Assembly (NCBI GenBank): GCA_945643635.1
Contig: CALZFC010000082.1
Location: 733,001-797,000 of the forward strand
Reading direction: 5' to 3'
DNA length: 64,000 nucleotides
DNA from: Allodiplogaster sudhausi
Taxonomy: Eukaryota; Nematoda; Chromadorea; Rhabditida; Diplogasteridae
Under the pieces are notes generated by a model. The model searched no databases, was not told the DNA's origin, and saw nothing but the letters and a program-made list of their open reading frames with translations. A program made the translations under genes and the position numbers. Positions 1 through 11,099 of the stretch are shown here, in pieces (the stretch's first letter is position 1; each line of letters opens with the position of its first letter).

Positions 1-101
1 CTCAAAATTCTTAAAAAAAATATAAAGCGAAAATTTAAAAAAGGGGGGCACTTGCTGAAAACCTTTGTTTTATGAGCACCACATTAAAATTACATTCCTC
101 A

Positions 102-231
102 TGCTTCTTTGGCAAACGCTGAATGTATGGAGCATGGTTGTTTGGGAGGGGCAACTAAAAGCCTTGTGACGGTTTCACCGCATGTTGTCATGAAGTCGTT
201 CGATGGACAGTGACGCGAAGGATGGTCAGCC
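102..231 (-). CDS. Possible terminal exon of a small Cys-containing protein
   Basis: Read on the minus strand, a typical acceptor (tttctcttgcag) is followed by about 43 open codons ending in a stop near position 102. The translation starts ADHPSRHCPSNDFMTTCGET and has three cysteines. I see no upstream exon and do not recognise the family. It could be chance; the acceptor is the only real support. Confidence 0.22.
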
Positions 232-299
232 TGCAAGAGAAACTGAAACTGTCGTTGCAGCCACGCGGGAGATATGAGAAAGAAATAAACATACAAATG

Positions 300-1215
300 C
301 TTGGCCTGTTAACCTCGGAATAATACAATGCTCGACTGTGTGTTTTAACGGCATGCTAGGAGGAAGTGATGATGGCGGGACTTTGCAGGGGTCAGCGAGA
401 GAAAGCGAGAGGAGGCTCGAGCATGGCCTAACGCCGAGACAATCAATGATAGTGTGAGGGAAGGGCGAGGTAGAGAGTGGTTAGACGAAAAGAGACAGAG
501 CGAGATGAGCAGTGATTGCACGCTTCGAATGCAATATGGAATATGGATGGAACAGAAAAAAACCTAGCCGATATGACGTTTCCAGCGGATGTCGATAATT
601 GAATTGGCCAGTAAACAGCCCCAACATCTGCTTATTCTTTTTATCATCGCTTGTTATACTCTTATCTGAAAACGTTTCAAGAAAAATTAAATAAGTAAGA
701 TGAGGGAGGGTAGGGTGTACCACCCACTAATTCATCTCACTTTCAGCAAAAATTAAGATTTCAGTCGTCAAATTAAGTGCATGGTCCAATATAATGTATG
801 TATGTCTCTATGTGGGAATTGAGCGTAACGATTGGTTCAGTGAATTGTCTTTTATTTCAATGCTCACTTTGCAATCAATGACTTTTCTATTTAAAAATAA
901 AACATTTTTCTGACTGCCGAGCAACGAGTGGACGAAGCGGTTGGTAGGATTAATTCTAAAATTAACAAGAAAAAATAACAAAGGAGTTAGAAATTCTTGA
1001 CGTGGCGACGAAACAGAACAACCTTCGTAAAACTTCTTAAAAACAAGCCGAGACCCACCAAACTCCTCGTCAAGACGAAGTGGAATTATATCAAAGAAAC
1101 AAAACAGGGCTTGGTTAATCGCAAGGTATCTTAGTCCATTTCACAGCCAATTAAAGATGAGCCGATGTTACTAGATGTGGTGTCCATGACTTTACTCGAC
1201 CTGCCGCGCGATTAA
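300..1215. other. Intergenic stretch, nothing recognised
   Basis: AT-rich sequence with short ORFs on both strands that lack good codon context or splice sites. I see no gene, repeat or RNA here that I can support. Confidence 0.5.
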
Positions 1216-1224
1216 TCTTACTTT

Positions 1225-1492
1225 GTGTCAATGACATGTCGTCGACACACAGTCACGACCACTTTGCATGTCATTGACACCGGTCAATGACAGAAAACAA
1301 ATCCGCCTATCTTAATACACAAGGGTCGTGACCTGTCCAGCATGTGTCATTGACACGGTCATGACCGCAGAGTAATAATTTGGTGGTCATGTCCACTCGG
1401 ATGCCACCCATGGTCACGACCAAAGCGAGATAGTACACATTTGTGAGAGATGCAGAGCGACACGCTCATGGATATGACCGTTGGTCATGACC
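1225..1492. repeat. Cluster of GTCATGAC / TGTCATTGACA palindromes
   Basis: Within about 270 bp there are at least nine short palindromic or near-palindromic motifs of two related types. TGTCAATGACA is at 1226-1236; TGTCATTGACA at 1269-1279 and 1345-1355. GGTCATGACC is at 1357-1366 and 1483-1492; GGTCGTGACC at 1324-1333; GGTCACGACC at 1412-1421; AGTCACGACC at 1251-1260; GGTCAATGAC at 1282-1291. I did not notice a comparable cluster elsewhere in the window. It ends about 180 bp before the start codon of the Myb/SANT-like gene. Such clustered palindromes are typical of binding sites for a dimeric DNA-binding protein: a promoter/operator, or subterminal repeats of a DNA transposon. The sites are seen; their role is inferred. 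Confidence 0.75.
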
Positions 1493-1675
1493 CAATTCAT
1501 CACTTCAACCGAATGTGTGACCCAATGTTCACTTTATACTGTAATTTTTAAAAGCGCTTTGCGTGGGAATATTTTCATTTGTCAGCCAGCTTGCAATCTT
1601 AAATGTTCTTTATTGTTGTTGTTTTGCAGCTTAATTTCTGTTTTCACCTAATTATTTGTACTTCATTTGAACAGG

Positions 1676-3263
1676 ATGGCGTCACCCGCACTCTCTGGCG
1701 AGCAACAATCAGAATTGCTCCGCGAAATTCTGAATCGGATCCTCATCGAAAACAACAAATCACGCGCGCCCGAGGCTCTTCAGCGAAGGGATCAGGCTTG
1801 GAAGCAGATTCAAGAGCACGCACGGATTCGCTTCCGGTTCGTTGTGTTATTTAAAAAAAGCTTATTGATCAAGAACAAAACTACCGCATTCGATCGCTTT
1901 GATTACACATTAAGGCGAACCGTAACGAAGACACAGCTGGTTAAGCAGTTGAGCCGAGCCACTTCTCGCGCCCAAAAAATCCAGGTTATCTTCATTTACG
2001 CTGATAGAAATGTTCGCTTCGGCTAGTTTTATGGCATTCAATGTCCATCTACTACAGCTACCAGAACCAAACTGGTGGCGGCGTCGACTTCGACGAGGAA
2101 GAGGAAATCGAAGTTCTGGAAGTTGGTGCTGAAGCAGAACAACAGCTGCTCGAGCTCTACTCGACCACTCCCGCATACGCGAGCATTCAAGGAGGCGAGG
2201 CAAGCTCGCTTGGCATGGTTATCGCATATTTCATCATTAAGTGCATTATTTTTGAACACTGCCACATTTGCTTAATTTCTTCTTGTTTTTGTTTGATTGT
2301 TGTTCACGCTATATCTAAAGCGGTTCATTGATTCAGTCCGCCTCGAACTCTCGACATCATGAGGCGCTCGAACAAGACGATGGCCAACTGACAGAAGAAG
2401 AAGAAGAAAGCATCCACCAGCAAGAGCAGCATCATCCGAGTGAACGCCGCGGTCATGGTACAGCGACCTTTCAACCCCCGCTCGCTCTCTCGCAGCAGAA
2501 TGAGGGGGGTGCTGAGCAGGTTAATTGGTTTTCGTTTATGCTTTATAATTTCCAGAAATTCTTCCTTCCAAGCAACTTGCTTTTTGCCGAGTAGTAGAAA
2601 CTTGTTGATAAGATTAGGCTTGCTTTTCTCGAAGGCCATATGTGCGTAAACATTGAAAACTATTATTTTATTTAATGTGTTATTTTAAGGCAAATGTTGG
2701 TCGCCGCCCGCGCCTCTCGCGCGCTGCTTCCGAGTCGGTGCTCCGCCGCAGCCAGCTCGAACTTATCCAGGTTTTCTTTTACACCAAATACTACAACTGC
2801 TACTTTTCTTCTTCTTCTTTTTCTTTCAACTTATTGCTACTACTATTTTTCTTATTTTATTTCCTTTTCTTGCTTTTTCATTCAATCTATTACTACAATT
2901 GCTACTTCTTTTTACAATGTGAGATTTGAGTTCCTAGCTTTATTTTAGGCGGAATCGGATGTATTCCGGAAGCTGAGCTCGACGATGCAGGATGTGGCCT
3001 CCATGTGCCGAACGACCACCGCGCTGGCTGAAGAGATGGCCGATATGTGCCGCGCACAAACGCGTCTTCTACACGCCGCGTTGGGCTCGATCGATTCCTA
3101 TGCGCCCACTGCTCGAAGTTCAACTGAGAGACGCGGCCGCATCCATTCTGCTCTGGCGCGCATCGCAAGCGCCCAGAATACTCAGTACGTCCCACAAAAT
3201 GTTGATGTTTTTGCTGATCCCGCTCTTGAGAATAGCACCCTCGGCTCCACATTCACCGATTAG
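1676..3263 (+). CDS. Myb/SANT-like (zeste-type) DNA-binding protein, six exons
   Basis: A complete model can be built with GT-AG introns: exons 1676-1836, 1915-1984, 2065-2217, 2337-2519, 2690-2770 and 2949-3263. Exon lengths sum to 963 nt, one open frame of 320 codons plus stop. The N-terminus (residues 1-80, beginning MASPALSGEQQSELLREIL) has the pattern of the Myb/SANT-like domain found in zeste-type regulators and transposon-encoded DNA-binding subunits: an amphipathic first helix, a central Trp (QAWKQI) and a basic third helix. Next come an acidic stretch (DFDEEEEIEVLEV, about residues 83-96), a Gln/Glu-rich region and an Arg-rich segment. The C-terminal roughly 100 residues look helical or coiled-coil and end DPALENSTLGSTFTD. 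A likely nuclear DNA-binding protein, perhaps binding the palindrome cluster just upstream. It could be a host gene or the accessory ORF of a Harbinger-like or related transposon. An 81-nt exon matches one in the 16.2-16.8 kb gene in length and position, which suggests paralogy. Confidence 0.72.
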
Positions 3264-3359
3264 GTTACCTTAAAGGTTTTTATTAGATTACCTTGCAGAG
3301 CATTGTTATTAGAGTATACTAAATTAAGTTATTCAAAATTTTCTTTACGGTTTACAGCT

Positions 3360-3524
3360 TGCTAATTCTTTCTTGAGCGTAAACCACGGCCCCCACTGCT
3401 GGCCGAAGCCTTCCCTGCGGCGGCATATGGTAACGGCGCACACATCAAATGTGGGACACTTGAGTCGCACCGAGTCCAGCGGGCCGGGCTTCACGGCGTA
3501 GCCAAGAGCAAGAGCTGAAAATAA
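3360..3524 (-). pseudogene. Duplicated exon, Cys/Trp-rich module (copy 1)
   Basis: On the minus strand an acceptor (ttattttcag) is followed by an open exon containing the motif CAVTICRRREGFGQQWGPWF. A clearly homologous minus-strand exon lies at 29,690-29,850 (CAVTICRRKEGVSQQWGPWF), and the two DNA copies align over about 150 bp. The spaced cysteines and Trp-Gly-Pro-Trp suggest an extracellular domain, but I do not recognise the family. A second homologous block follows both copies (4,362-4,460 and 30,165-30,275), so this is one segmental duplication of a gene fragment. The 4.4 kb block of this copy has an in-frame stop, so copy 1 is probably dead. Confidence 0.5.
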
Positions 3525-3559
3525 ATCAGTTAAGACAGCCTGTCCATAAGACACGAGTA

Positions 3560-4360
3560 TGGCTCAATTGAGTGCAGCCCTGGGGCTTTTTTCGATTTGA
3601 TTTATCAAAATTGGCTCACCTATACAACTCGACGTCCTCTACACAATAAGTACATTTTCAGTTTTTTTTAATTTCATTTCAGAAACAGTACAGTACTCTT
3701 CAAAATATGATGAAACATAATTGTTGACTTTCGTCGTATATAGCTTTAGGGTCCTAACATAAGCTCGGTATCTCTATTGGAATTGGCTCCATGTCTTTGA
3801 ATCTTTGAGCACGGAGGTAATTCATGATGACAAATCTGTGCAGAATATTTTCTTTCTATACTCCAAAGTATTGTTTTTCTCCAAAATAAACACTTTTGGT
3901 TCTCTCAAGCTCTTGTGTTTTCTTCAATGCCATTGTTAGAAGCTCATCGTGGCGGTTCGAATGATGTATAACACGGCCTGATTACTATATACCGAAGACA
4001 GATTTGACAAGCCTAAAAGATGGGGTTTAGCCTCGGACTCTCAGGACCAAATATGAGGACCTAATATCCCTTCGATTTCTACAGGAAATTGACGCATATT
4101 CGCTGAAGCTATGCATCCTTTGATTTATCGAAACACAATTGTCGGCAAATAGAAAAAAATGGATACATCTGCGGTTATGATCAGCGAATATGCAGCGGAA
4201 AAAAAAAGATTTTATGATGTGAGAAAGAATCAACCTAGATCGACCATGAAAAGGCAGAGTCTGGCAGGAATTTGTGTCGATCTTTGCGGGCCAGATCCAC
4301 GTATGTTATATTGTTTACGTACATACATATCTGAAGGCAAGAGAACGACTCACAATATTC
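3560..4360. other. Intergenic/intronic, nothing recognised
   Basis: AT-rich DNA between two homologous exon blocks of the duplicated fragment; probably former intron. No independent feature seen. Confidence 0.4.
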
Positions 4361-4361
4361 T

Positions 4362-4462
4362 GGATGTATGTATCCAAAGGCGGCGAGAGTAGGGTCGTTC
4401 GGGTCGAGAGTGAAGATGTGAGAGGCTCCTTATTGGTTGGGATATTGCCGGTTGAATCGTAG
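4362..4462 (-). pseudogene. Duplicated exon block, GYIHPE motif (copy 1)
   Basis: Minus-strand reading gives GASHIFTLDPNDPTLAAFGY followed by IHPE, preceded by an in-frame TAA where the second copy (30,165-30,275, minus) reads Gln-Gln. The pattern of a YT/FTxD stretch followed by GY some residues later resembles DUF5648-type repeats, but this is a weak impression. The nonsense codon suggests this copy is inactive while copy 2 keeps an open frame. Confidence 0.45.
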
Positions 4463-4872
4463 AATCTTCGCATACGGATTCTGTGGCTGCAAGAATACAC
4501 TGACTTCTTTGTTTACGTTCAACAGCACATGCAATTCATGCGGCAATGTTTTTTTAAACGTGTTTTTCAAAAAGGCGGAGCGCGATTGATCTGAAATCCC
4601 TGGGAATCATGTCTTTTGAACACCGCAGGCGCTCAAAAGATTTAGTTACAAAGCTTAATATAATGAGAAGGTTCACTCCTAGTCCATTTTTCTATTTGCC
4701 TTCTAGATATTCCGCCAATCCGAGGTCGTTCATTGAGATCTCTCTCCCCCTATTTCGCTCTCTAAGCTCCAGAAGTGCTTGACGTTCTTGCCGTATTGTC
4801 CGACATTGGAACTCTTCTTACTAAAACAACAAGTTTCTTCCCTTTCACTCTCATCCTTTCGTAATAGTTTTG

Positions 4873-4875
<3 letters not shown>

Positions 4876-4949
<74 letters not shown>

Positions 4950-5320
4950 TGATGTACCGCCAAAGTGGCCGATTTGTACCGCAGCGCGCGCAATGTTCCA
5001 AATGGCACGCAAGAAATATCTCGATGTACAGGCCACCAAATAAAGAGATCTATACCTTGTTCGAATCCCCATTCTCTTCCACACACAGCACACAATGTCT
5101 TAAAATGTAAATATCAACTTTATTTCATAAAATAAATCCAGCGGTAAATGCAGTAAAAAGCGGTATCTGAGTTCGCACTACCATACTTTACACCGAATGA
5201 CACCAAAGAATTGACACTTCGGAATCATATAACCAAGCATAATTTTCGAAACGTATGCTATGTTTTTGATAGTCCAGTTGTTCTTTTAAGAGTTTCTTTG
5301 GACTTTTTACGATGATTGTG
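4876..5320 (-). repeat. Dispersed repeat ending in (TA)n, copy 1
   Basis: A (TA)n run at about 4,876-4,946 is joined to about 370 bp that recurs in reverse orientation at 28,310-28,706, again abutting a (TA)n run. Shared landmarks include CAGTGATGTACCGCCAAAGT at the (TA)n junction, TTCGAATCCCCATTCTC and TTTATTTCATAAAATAAATC. The consistent (TA)n end and a TTCGAATCC string like a tRNA B box suggest a SINE-like element whose tail expanded into the microsatellite. The family is unknown to me. Confidence 0.7.
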
Positions 5321-5429
5321 TGATACAGCACCCAGTATAGCCTGAAATGTTTAGAGCTAACTTCGGGGAAGGGCTGAAGTTGTTGATGTGATTTTTTTTA
5401 TATCTCGTTATCACAACCATGCGTGATTC

Positions 5430-6065
5430 TTCGAGGACTCGAAGTGTTGTTTATTGCCTTCCAATTGAGGGTTCGAGCGGCGTCTTTCGATTACGCTGTT
5501 ACTCCGCTCGGTGTGGATTGGGAGTGGCGGAGGCTGACTGCAGAGACGATTCACATTGCTCACGGTTAGCTGCGTTCTATTTCAGTTATTGTTGTTGTTG
5601 TTTTTTCCCATTTATGCTCTACATCCATGAATAATCACTAGTGCTATGCTAAATGCTGGGGCTTATTTAAACGTAGCTTTGTTCGAAATTTCTTTCACAA
5701 TTCATACCGGGAAGAATTGATTTGTTAAGTCGATACAATGTCCTTCGCGTATGAGAAGTATGTTTTATTGCCATTAAATTGAGGCTCTGAGCGGTTGCTT
5801 TGACGCGGCTTCCACTTTGCTCCGTTTGACTAAGGAAGGTCGGCGGCGGTCTTCAAGAACGCTTCGCTCTACTTAGGGTTTTCTGCTTTCTATCTCAGTT
5901 CTTGTTGCGGGTTTTTCCTTCTTTTGGACTCCGAGTGATCTTGCTATATCCATGATTAATCACTAGAGTTATACTAAATGCTGGGGCTTATTTAAACGTA
6001 GTTTTATTCGAAATTTCTTTCAAAAACGTATTGCGGGAACAACTGTTTTTACCGATACAATGCTC
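5430..6065 (+). repeat. Diverged tandem duplication, about 315-bp unit x2
   Basis: The segments at about 5,430-5,745 and 5,746-6,065 are two diverged copies. Both contain TTTATTGCC, TAATCACTAG, ATGCTGGGGCTTATTTAAAC and CGAAATTTCTTTCA in the same order and spacing, and both end near GATACAATG. No coding frame is conserved between them. They look like a non-coding tandem duplication. Confidence 0.7.
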
Positions 6066-6069
6066 TTCA

Positions 6070-6680
6070 AGTAGCAATGAATGGAGCTATGTTGGATGGC
6101 GTGGCTCATGCAAAGAAGTTACTTTTGCGGTAAAATGAAGATATTTTCTCCCACCCTACAATTGGATTTTTTTTTCGAAAATAATTCGCTGAATTGCGGT
6201 GCTATTCCATTTGGGGTGGAGGGGAGGACTGGGGTGTTTGCAAAATTATTCCAAGGTATTCGAACTCATTTTCTTTGCTCCCGTTGCAATATTACGCCAA
6301 TAATGTGAATATTCATGGAAATATGGGCGTAGTTGTCGTAATAGATGCGAAATTCCCTTTCCACTTAACAAATTAGCACGAATAGACATTTTTCAAACGC
6401 AAGTATATGGGTAGAGACCGCAGATGATTTTTCAAAACCGATTTAAAATCCAGTTGAATACTTTTTTTGGGGGTATTGGAGTGCGAGAAATTCATAAGTA
6501 TACAAATAATTGCACAATATTGCGGATTTAACGTTAAAAAATGGGTTTCAATATTGATAATTCGCTTGCAATATGGGCTAGCTACAGTAAGCAGAGGATC
6601 GCTGGGTCAGGTGGTTAACTCTGTCATATGAAGTCCGGGCGGTCAGGTTCTGCATAGTGGTCCCTACTTTGCATTCCTGA
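6070..6680. other. Intergenic, nothing recognised
   Basis: AT-rich sequence with only short ORFs and no supported feature. Confidence 0.4.
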
Positions 6681-6779
6681 TTCCCTTTACTTTAAAGTAT
6701 GATTTAGTGAAAAGTGTTTTTAAAATTAGTTTTGACTCTTTTTTCTCGCTCTTGTATCATCTGTCTATCCAGCTGTTCA

Positions 6780-6895
6780 TTATTCTTTCGCATTCTCTCC
6801 TTCTCCTTCTCGCACTTTATCTTCTCTTCTCTGCCACCTCCCCTTCCCTCTTCACACTCTCTCTCTCTCTTTTCATTTCCTCTTTCCTTCCCTCC

Positions 6896-6951
<56 letters not shown>

Positions 6952-6960
6952 CTCCTTCTC
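6780..6960 (+). repeat. (CT)n microsatellite
   Basis: Pyrimidine-rich tract with an uninterrupted (CT)n core at about 6,901-6,948. The long Ser/Leu and Arg/Glu ORFs crossing it are translations of the repeat. Confidence 0.9.
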
Positions 6961-7019
6961 TCACTCCATTTCATGGGAGAACTGTGCATGCATTTCTGTA
7001 ACAATAAAAAAAATAAACT

Positions 7020-7515
7020 TTATCGAAATGGTTGATTATTCATTTTGAATGGTTCACCTTCTTAGTATCTGGCGAGCTATTTCTAGCTCTCCAGACTCCA
7101 GCACACACCACGAGGAGGCCAGGTGAGTTGTGTGCCACAGGAAAAATGGGAGGCCCTACTGCATGGTGGGGGAAACCCTAGTTTATTTCTAACAAACATA
7201 AACGATTCTAAAACGAAAGAGGCAAAATAGCCGAGAAGACAAACACACAGGAAACAAGCAACACATAAGAACAACACAACAGAGAACGGAAGACACTGAA
7301 GAAAAAACAACGCTGGCGCAAACGGGCGCAATGAAGAGAGAATATGAGTTATGCCAATAATAAGCTATCCTATTATGCAAATAATATGATATTCTATTAG
7401 TGTTTTAGCAATAAAGAAAACAATCAATAATATTGAAATAGCTATAACTGCTTCTAAAGAGAAGCTAAGGAAGTGAAACTGGAAGGGAGGAAAGAAACGG
7501 GAAGAGAAGCTCTGG
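7020..7515. other. Intergenic, nothing recognised
   Basis: Downstream of the transposase-like gene (minus strand). No convincing exon or repeat seen. Confidence 0.4.
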
Positions 7516-7669
7516 ACTTACTGGAGGACGAGGCCGCCTGCTGCGCGAACATGCGAGAAGTCCACGAAGGACATGCAGTGGAGCGAGCCTCCCGCCTCGC
7601 TGAGGAAGACACAGGGAACGGAGGAGTCTTCCGGTAGAGTGCCCACCTGCAACCAACCGACAGTGAAAT

Positions 7670-7925
7670 TTTTTCTTCTTTTTTTTTTAATAAAAAAATT
7701 CTTATTAAAAATAAAAAAAAATAGCCATTTCTCCTTCTCTCTCTAAGTCTTTCTCCCGTTAATCTCTCTCTCTCTCTCTCTCACTCTTTCTCTTGTATCC
7801 TCTCCCACTCTTTCACTCTCTGACTTTTTCTCCCTCTCTCTCTCTCTCTCTCTCGCTGACTCTTTCTATCGTATTCTCGCTCTCTCACTCTTTCTCTCAC
7901 ATTCGCTCTCTCACTGTCTCTTTAA
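7670..7925 (+). repeat. (CT)n-rich intron of the transposase-like gene
   Basis: Poly(T)/poly(A) stretches followed by imperfect CTCTCT tracts at about 7,736-7,920. They lie in the intron separating the last two minus-strand exons of the transposase-like gene. Confidence 0.75.
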
Positions 7926-8279
7926 AAATAGTAAAAAAAATATAAACGAACACTGTGAACAGTGAAGGCTTCCTCCACCACTCCTCCGGCCCCCGTGTCG
8001 AGCAGCAGCAAGACGGGGCGTCCAACCAGCCGCCCGAACTCCTCCTGCTCCCTCTCGTTTTTCCTGCAATCAGCTGATATCAGCTTGGACAAGACATCAC
8101 ACAGTTTGGGAATGCTTGGCAACGCGCCACCCTGGCTCAGCTTGTACAACCCAGGCTCAGGCTCGGGCTGCTCTTCGAGGGACTGCCTGGCTCGTATCTG
8201 CTTCACCAACATGTTCCTCGCAGCAGTCTTTCCAGCCGAGGCCAGAAAGGCGTGCACTGCTTCCATGCTGGCAAACAGA

Positions 8280-8313
8280 ACTCGTCTGGCTCAATGTCTT
8301 GAGCCAGACGAGT
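8280..8313. repeat. Perfect 15-bp-arm palindrome inside coding sequence
   Basis: Arms 8,280-8,294 and 8,299-8,313 (core CTCGTCTGGCTCAA and its complement) flank a 4-nt loop. It lies exactly where the reading frame of the minus-strand transposase-like gene changes, suggesting a foldback or template-switch mutation that duplicated one arm and broke the frame. Confidence 0.8.
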
Positions 8314-11099
8314 CTTCCTCGAGGACGCCGTCGCTATCCTCTGCGTAGCAACCACACGCCCCTCCTCCATCTTACGCAGTCTAGCGCAGGTCAGGTCTTC
8401 ACTGGTCGTCTTCTCGCTCGCCTCGATCACCTTGGCATCATTGAAGGCCCGGGAGAGGACAGATGATCTCTGCGCCTCACTCAGTCCTTCTAGCCATTCC
8501 CGCGTCTTGTTCCTCACGAAGAGAAGCTGGGCCTCTCTCCGGAACAGACGCATATTGGGAGCAATGGTGAAGAGACGTCGAGGAAGGCAAAGCCAGATTC
8601 GACCGCGGTGTTAGTTGCGGGCGCGCTTGCCATGTCTCTCCGAATCGCATCCCCTGCCCCATGGTAGTCGCCCCCGGGAAGAAAAGCAGCAAAATGCGCG
8701 CGCAGGTGGCGAGAGGCTGCAGTGAGACAGGCAAGAGCTGCAGTCTCCGCCGACTTTAGGGGGGAGTAAGAGAGAAGAGGAGAGAGGAGAGCACCCTCAG
8801 TTTTGAATATATTAGGAAGGTGGGAGAGGGACAGAATGGGGTGCTCTCCAGAGAAGAAGGATGGAGGGCGGGCGATGCGGCTGTCCAGCCAAGTAAGAAT
8901 GTCCGCCATATGCCGGCCGGTGTCGAGCACATGCGGAGAGTACTCTGCGAGCCGCCAGATGGGGCCAGTGAGCAACTGGTCTATCAGGCCGAGCACTTGG
9001 AGGTGCGAGACAGTTAGGCTGCCACGCAAAAGGTTTTGAATGTGGGAGAGATCGCCACCATAAAGACTAATGTGTACCTCCAAGTGCTCGCGCATGCTGA
9101 ATACTCGCGCAGCCAACACAAACAAGATGTTAAATCGATGGCCAAGGAAGGCAGGAAAGGGAGAGAAGGGGATGGACTTATCTGCACAGAACGTCTTCCA
9201 CTGCTGGTAGTGCCGGTAGTGTCCGCTGCTCCTCTCCGAGAAGTAGCGGGCCACCTCCTTCACGAGCACGAGCACCGAGGGCGCCGTCGACGAGACTTCC
9301 TTCTTTCTCTCTGCTGCCTCGCACTCCGCCAGCGCACGAACGACGACACTGAAAAGATTGGCCACGCAGTGCAACTGACAAAAGACGGTGTTTAAGGAAG
9401 CTACCTCTGCTCTCTCTGCACGAGAGAGAGAGGACCACCCCTCTTCCACTTCCAGAATGTTGAGCCGGTATTGAAAGAAAATTTTGTTGATAAGATGCTG
9501 AGTGGCCGCGCGGTCACTCAGCAGATTTTTGACGCTCAACATAAAGGTGGAGAAAAGGGGCGTTCCTTGTCCCGCCGAAGTCGAGTCAATGGACTCGATC
9601 TTTGCCTTGAGGCAGTCGAAAGCCAGCTGAGCTGACTTATCAACTGCCTCAGAGACACCGAGAAAGAGTTGTTGCCCAGATGGTAGCTGAACCACTTGCT
9701 TCTGCAGCTTATGCCCGAGTTTGGTCTCATCTGTGCTGAGAGTCACTCCACTCGAGCAACCACTGAGCAACTGGCGGATGTGCATCCGGGCAATGGCAAG
9801 GAGGGCAGGGCTCCAGCTGCGGACAGTGGACTCGGCGGGGATGTGCGACAGTCGCACACCGAGCATGTCCGCAACCGTCTCCATGACCTCCCCCACTTTC
9901 CCATCAGCAACACCGAGCGCCCCGAGGAGGAGAGAGCAGAGCTTGACGGAAGGAATGAACGATCTCCCGTCCACCATCGGGTGCTCCACACCAGATTGCT
10001 CATCCCTGTCTGAGAGAGCAGAATGCAGCTGAGAAGCTTGGTTTCTCAGCCGTTTCAACTCTCTCTTAAGGGAAGAGATCTCAGTGCGGAGCTCTGCGAC
10101 GGTAGAGCGGAGGCTCGCCACCAGCACGGAGTGCTTCGATGCTCGCTTGGCGGCAGAGGAGCGTTTGCTCCCCTGCCACCGAGCGAGCTTCTCCTCTAGC
10201 CGCCTTCTCTGTCGCCTCTCCCCGGAGAGCTCTCAGCGAGGCAACAACTCCTTCCCAGAAAGCGGCAACTCTAGCACAACAAAAAGAAGGAGGGTAACCA
10301 GCCTGGGGAGGAGGAGAGGTGCAAGCAGCAGTTCCGGGAGGCGGTGATGGAAGCGGCGGTGACGGAAGCGGTGGGACGAACTGAGCGACTGGCTGGCGAG
10401 ATGACGGGGTCACGGGCACACGCGAAGCAGGAGGGACGTTCTGCAATGAGAGAGGAGGCAGAGGCGATACAGATAGAGAGGGAAGAAGGGGAGAAGAAGA
10501 ATTAGAACGACTGGGCGTGAAAGGAAGAGTTAAATTTGGAGGCGAAATTGGAAGAGAATAAAACTCGCCTAAGTCACCGCGATCCTTTACCACTCGTCCT
10601 TCTTCAAGACGTCTCTTGGCGACCTCTTTTCTCAGCCACGCCTCACTCATCACAGACCGGTCAGCTTGCAGTTCGTCTGCGCCTAGGAAAAATTAGAATA
10701 ATTGTCTTATTAGAGACAATATGTATAGAGATTACAGCTCAAGCCCAGAACGTACAAGTCTCAAAAGAAAAAAATCGGGCATGACCCGTTTACACGGACC
10801 ATTTTTGGTACTAAAAAGGGAAATTCAGAATCAAAACCTGAAACAAATGGAGCAACTTATTCGCAAGAACTCTTAAAGTGGGCCCATTCAAATTGAGTTA
10901 ACAGTCATTCCATTAACAATCAGTAAATACTGTAACGCAATTCTAAACATTAGATATGGTATTCCATTTCTAATACATATTTAAACAAACCGAGAAGGCG
11001 CAGCAGCTCGGCCCTCGTCTCTGCTAGTGTCGGCTTCTCTTCAGCGTGGAAAAGGAGGCAGCCGATTCGCAGCAGGCCATCACCAATACTCTGTAAATA

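Larger units (their letters stand above)
7518..11090 (-). pseudogene. RNase H-fold transposase-like protein with N-terminal coiled coil, frameshifted
   Basis: Minus-strand exons are seen at 11,090-10,991, 10,682-about 7,952 and 7,646-7,518, joined by GT-AG introns. The large exon holds a 537-codon ORF (10,127-8,514). Its frame continues upstream into a basic stretch (RRQRRRLEEKL...KRSSAAKRASK) followed by a leucine-rich coiled coil (VAELRTEISSLKRELKRLRN), a bZIP-like arrangement. Counted from the 10,127 codon, Asp133 lies in STDETKLGHK, Asp205 in SDRAATQ, and FCQLHCVANL (250-259) matches the CxxHxxNL signature of hAT-like RNase H transposases; a late ESGFAFLD supplies a candidate Glu. A pro-rich region (10,300-10,560) precedes the coiled coil. 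Breaks: the frame changes near 10,200; one base seems missing near 8,596, after which coding continues in another frame; a third shift falls at a palindrome (8,280-8,313). The last exon's stop overlaps a GTAAGT donor-like string, so more exons are possible. The gene is distinctly GC-rich. Probably a dead transposase or a decaying domesticated copy. Confidence 0.6.

Noticed and set aside
4730..5095. Ile-Tyr repeat ORFs at 4.8, 28.6 and 57.7 kb
   Set aside because: Artefacts of (TA)n repeats, which have no stops in one frame.
6704..7048. Long Ser/Leu- and Arg/Glu-rich ORFs across (CT)n/(GA)n tracts (also near 26.2, 31.1, 32.3, 38.2, 60.6 and 61.2 kb)
   Set aside because: Translations of microsatellites; open in several frames on both strands.
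8803..10032. Plus-strand ORFs of 80-119 codons opposite the transposase-like gene
   Set aside because: Antisense shadows in a GC-rich coding region.
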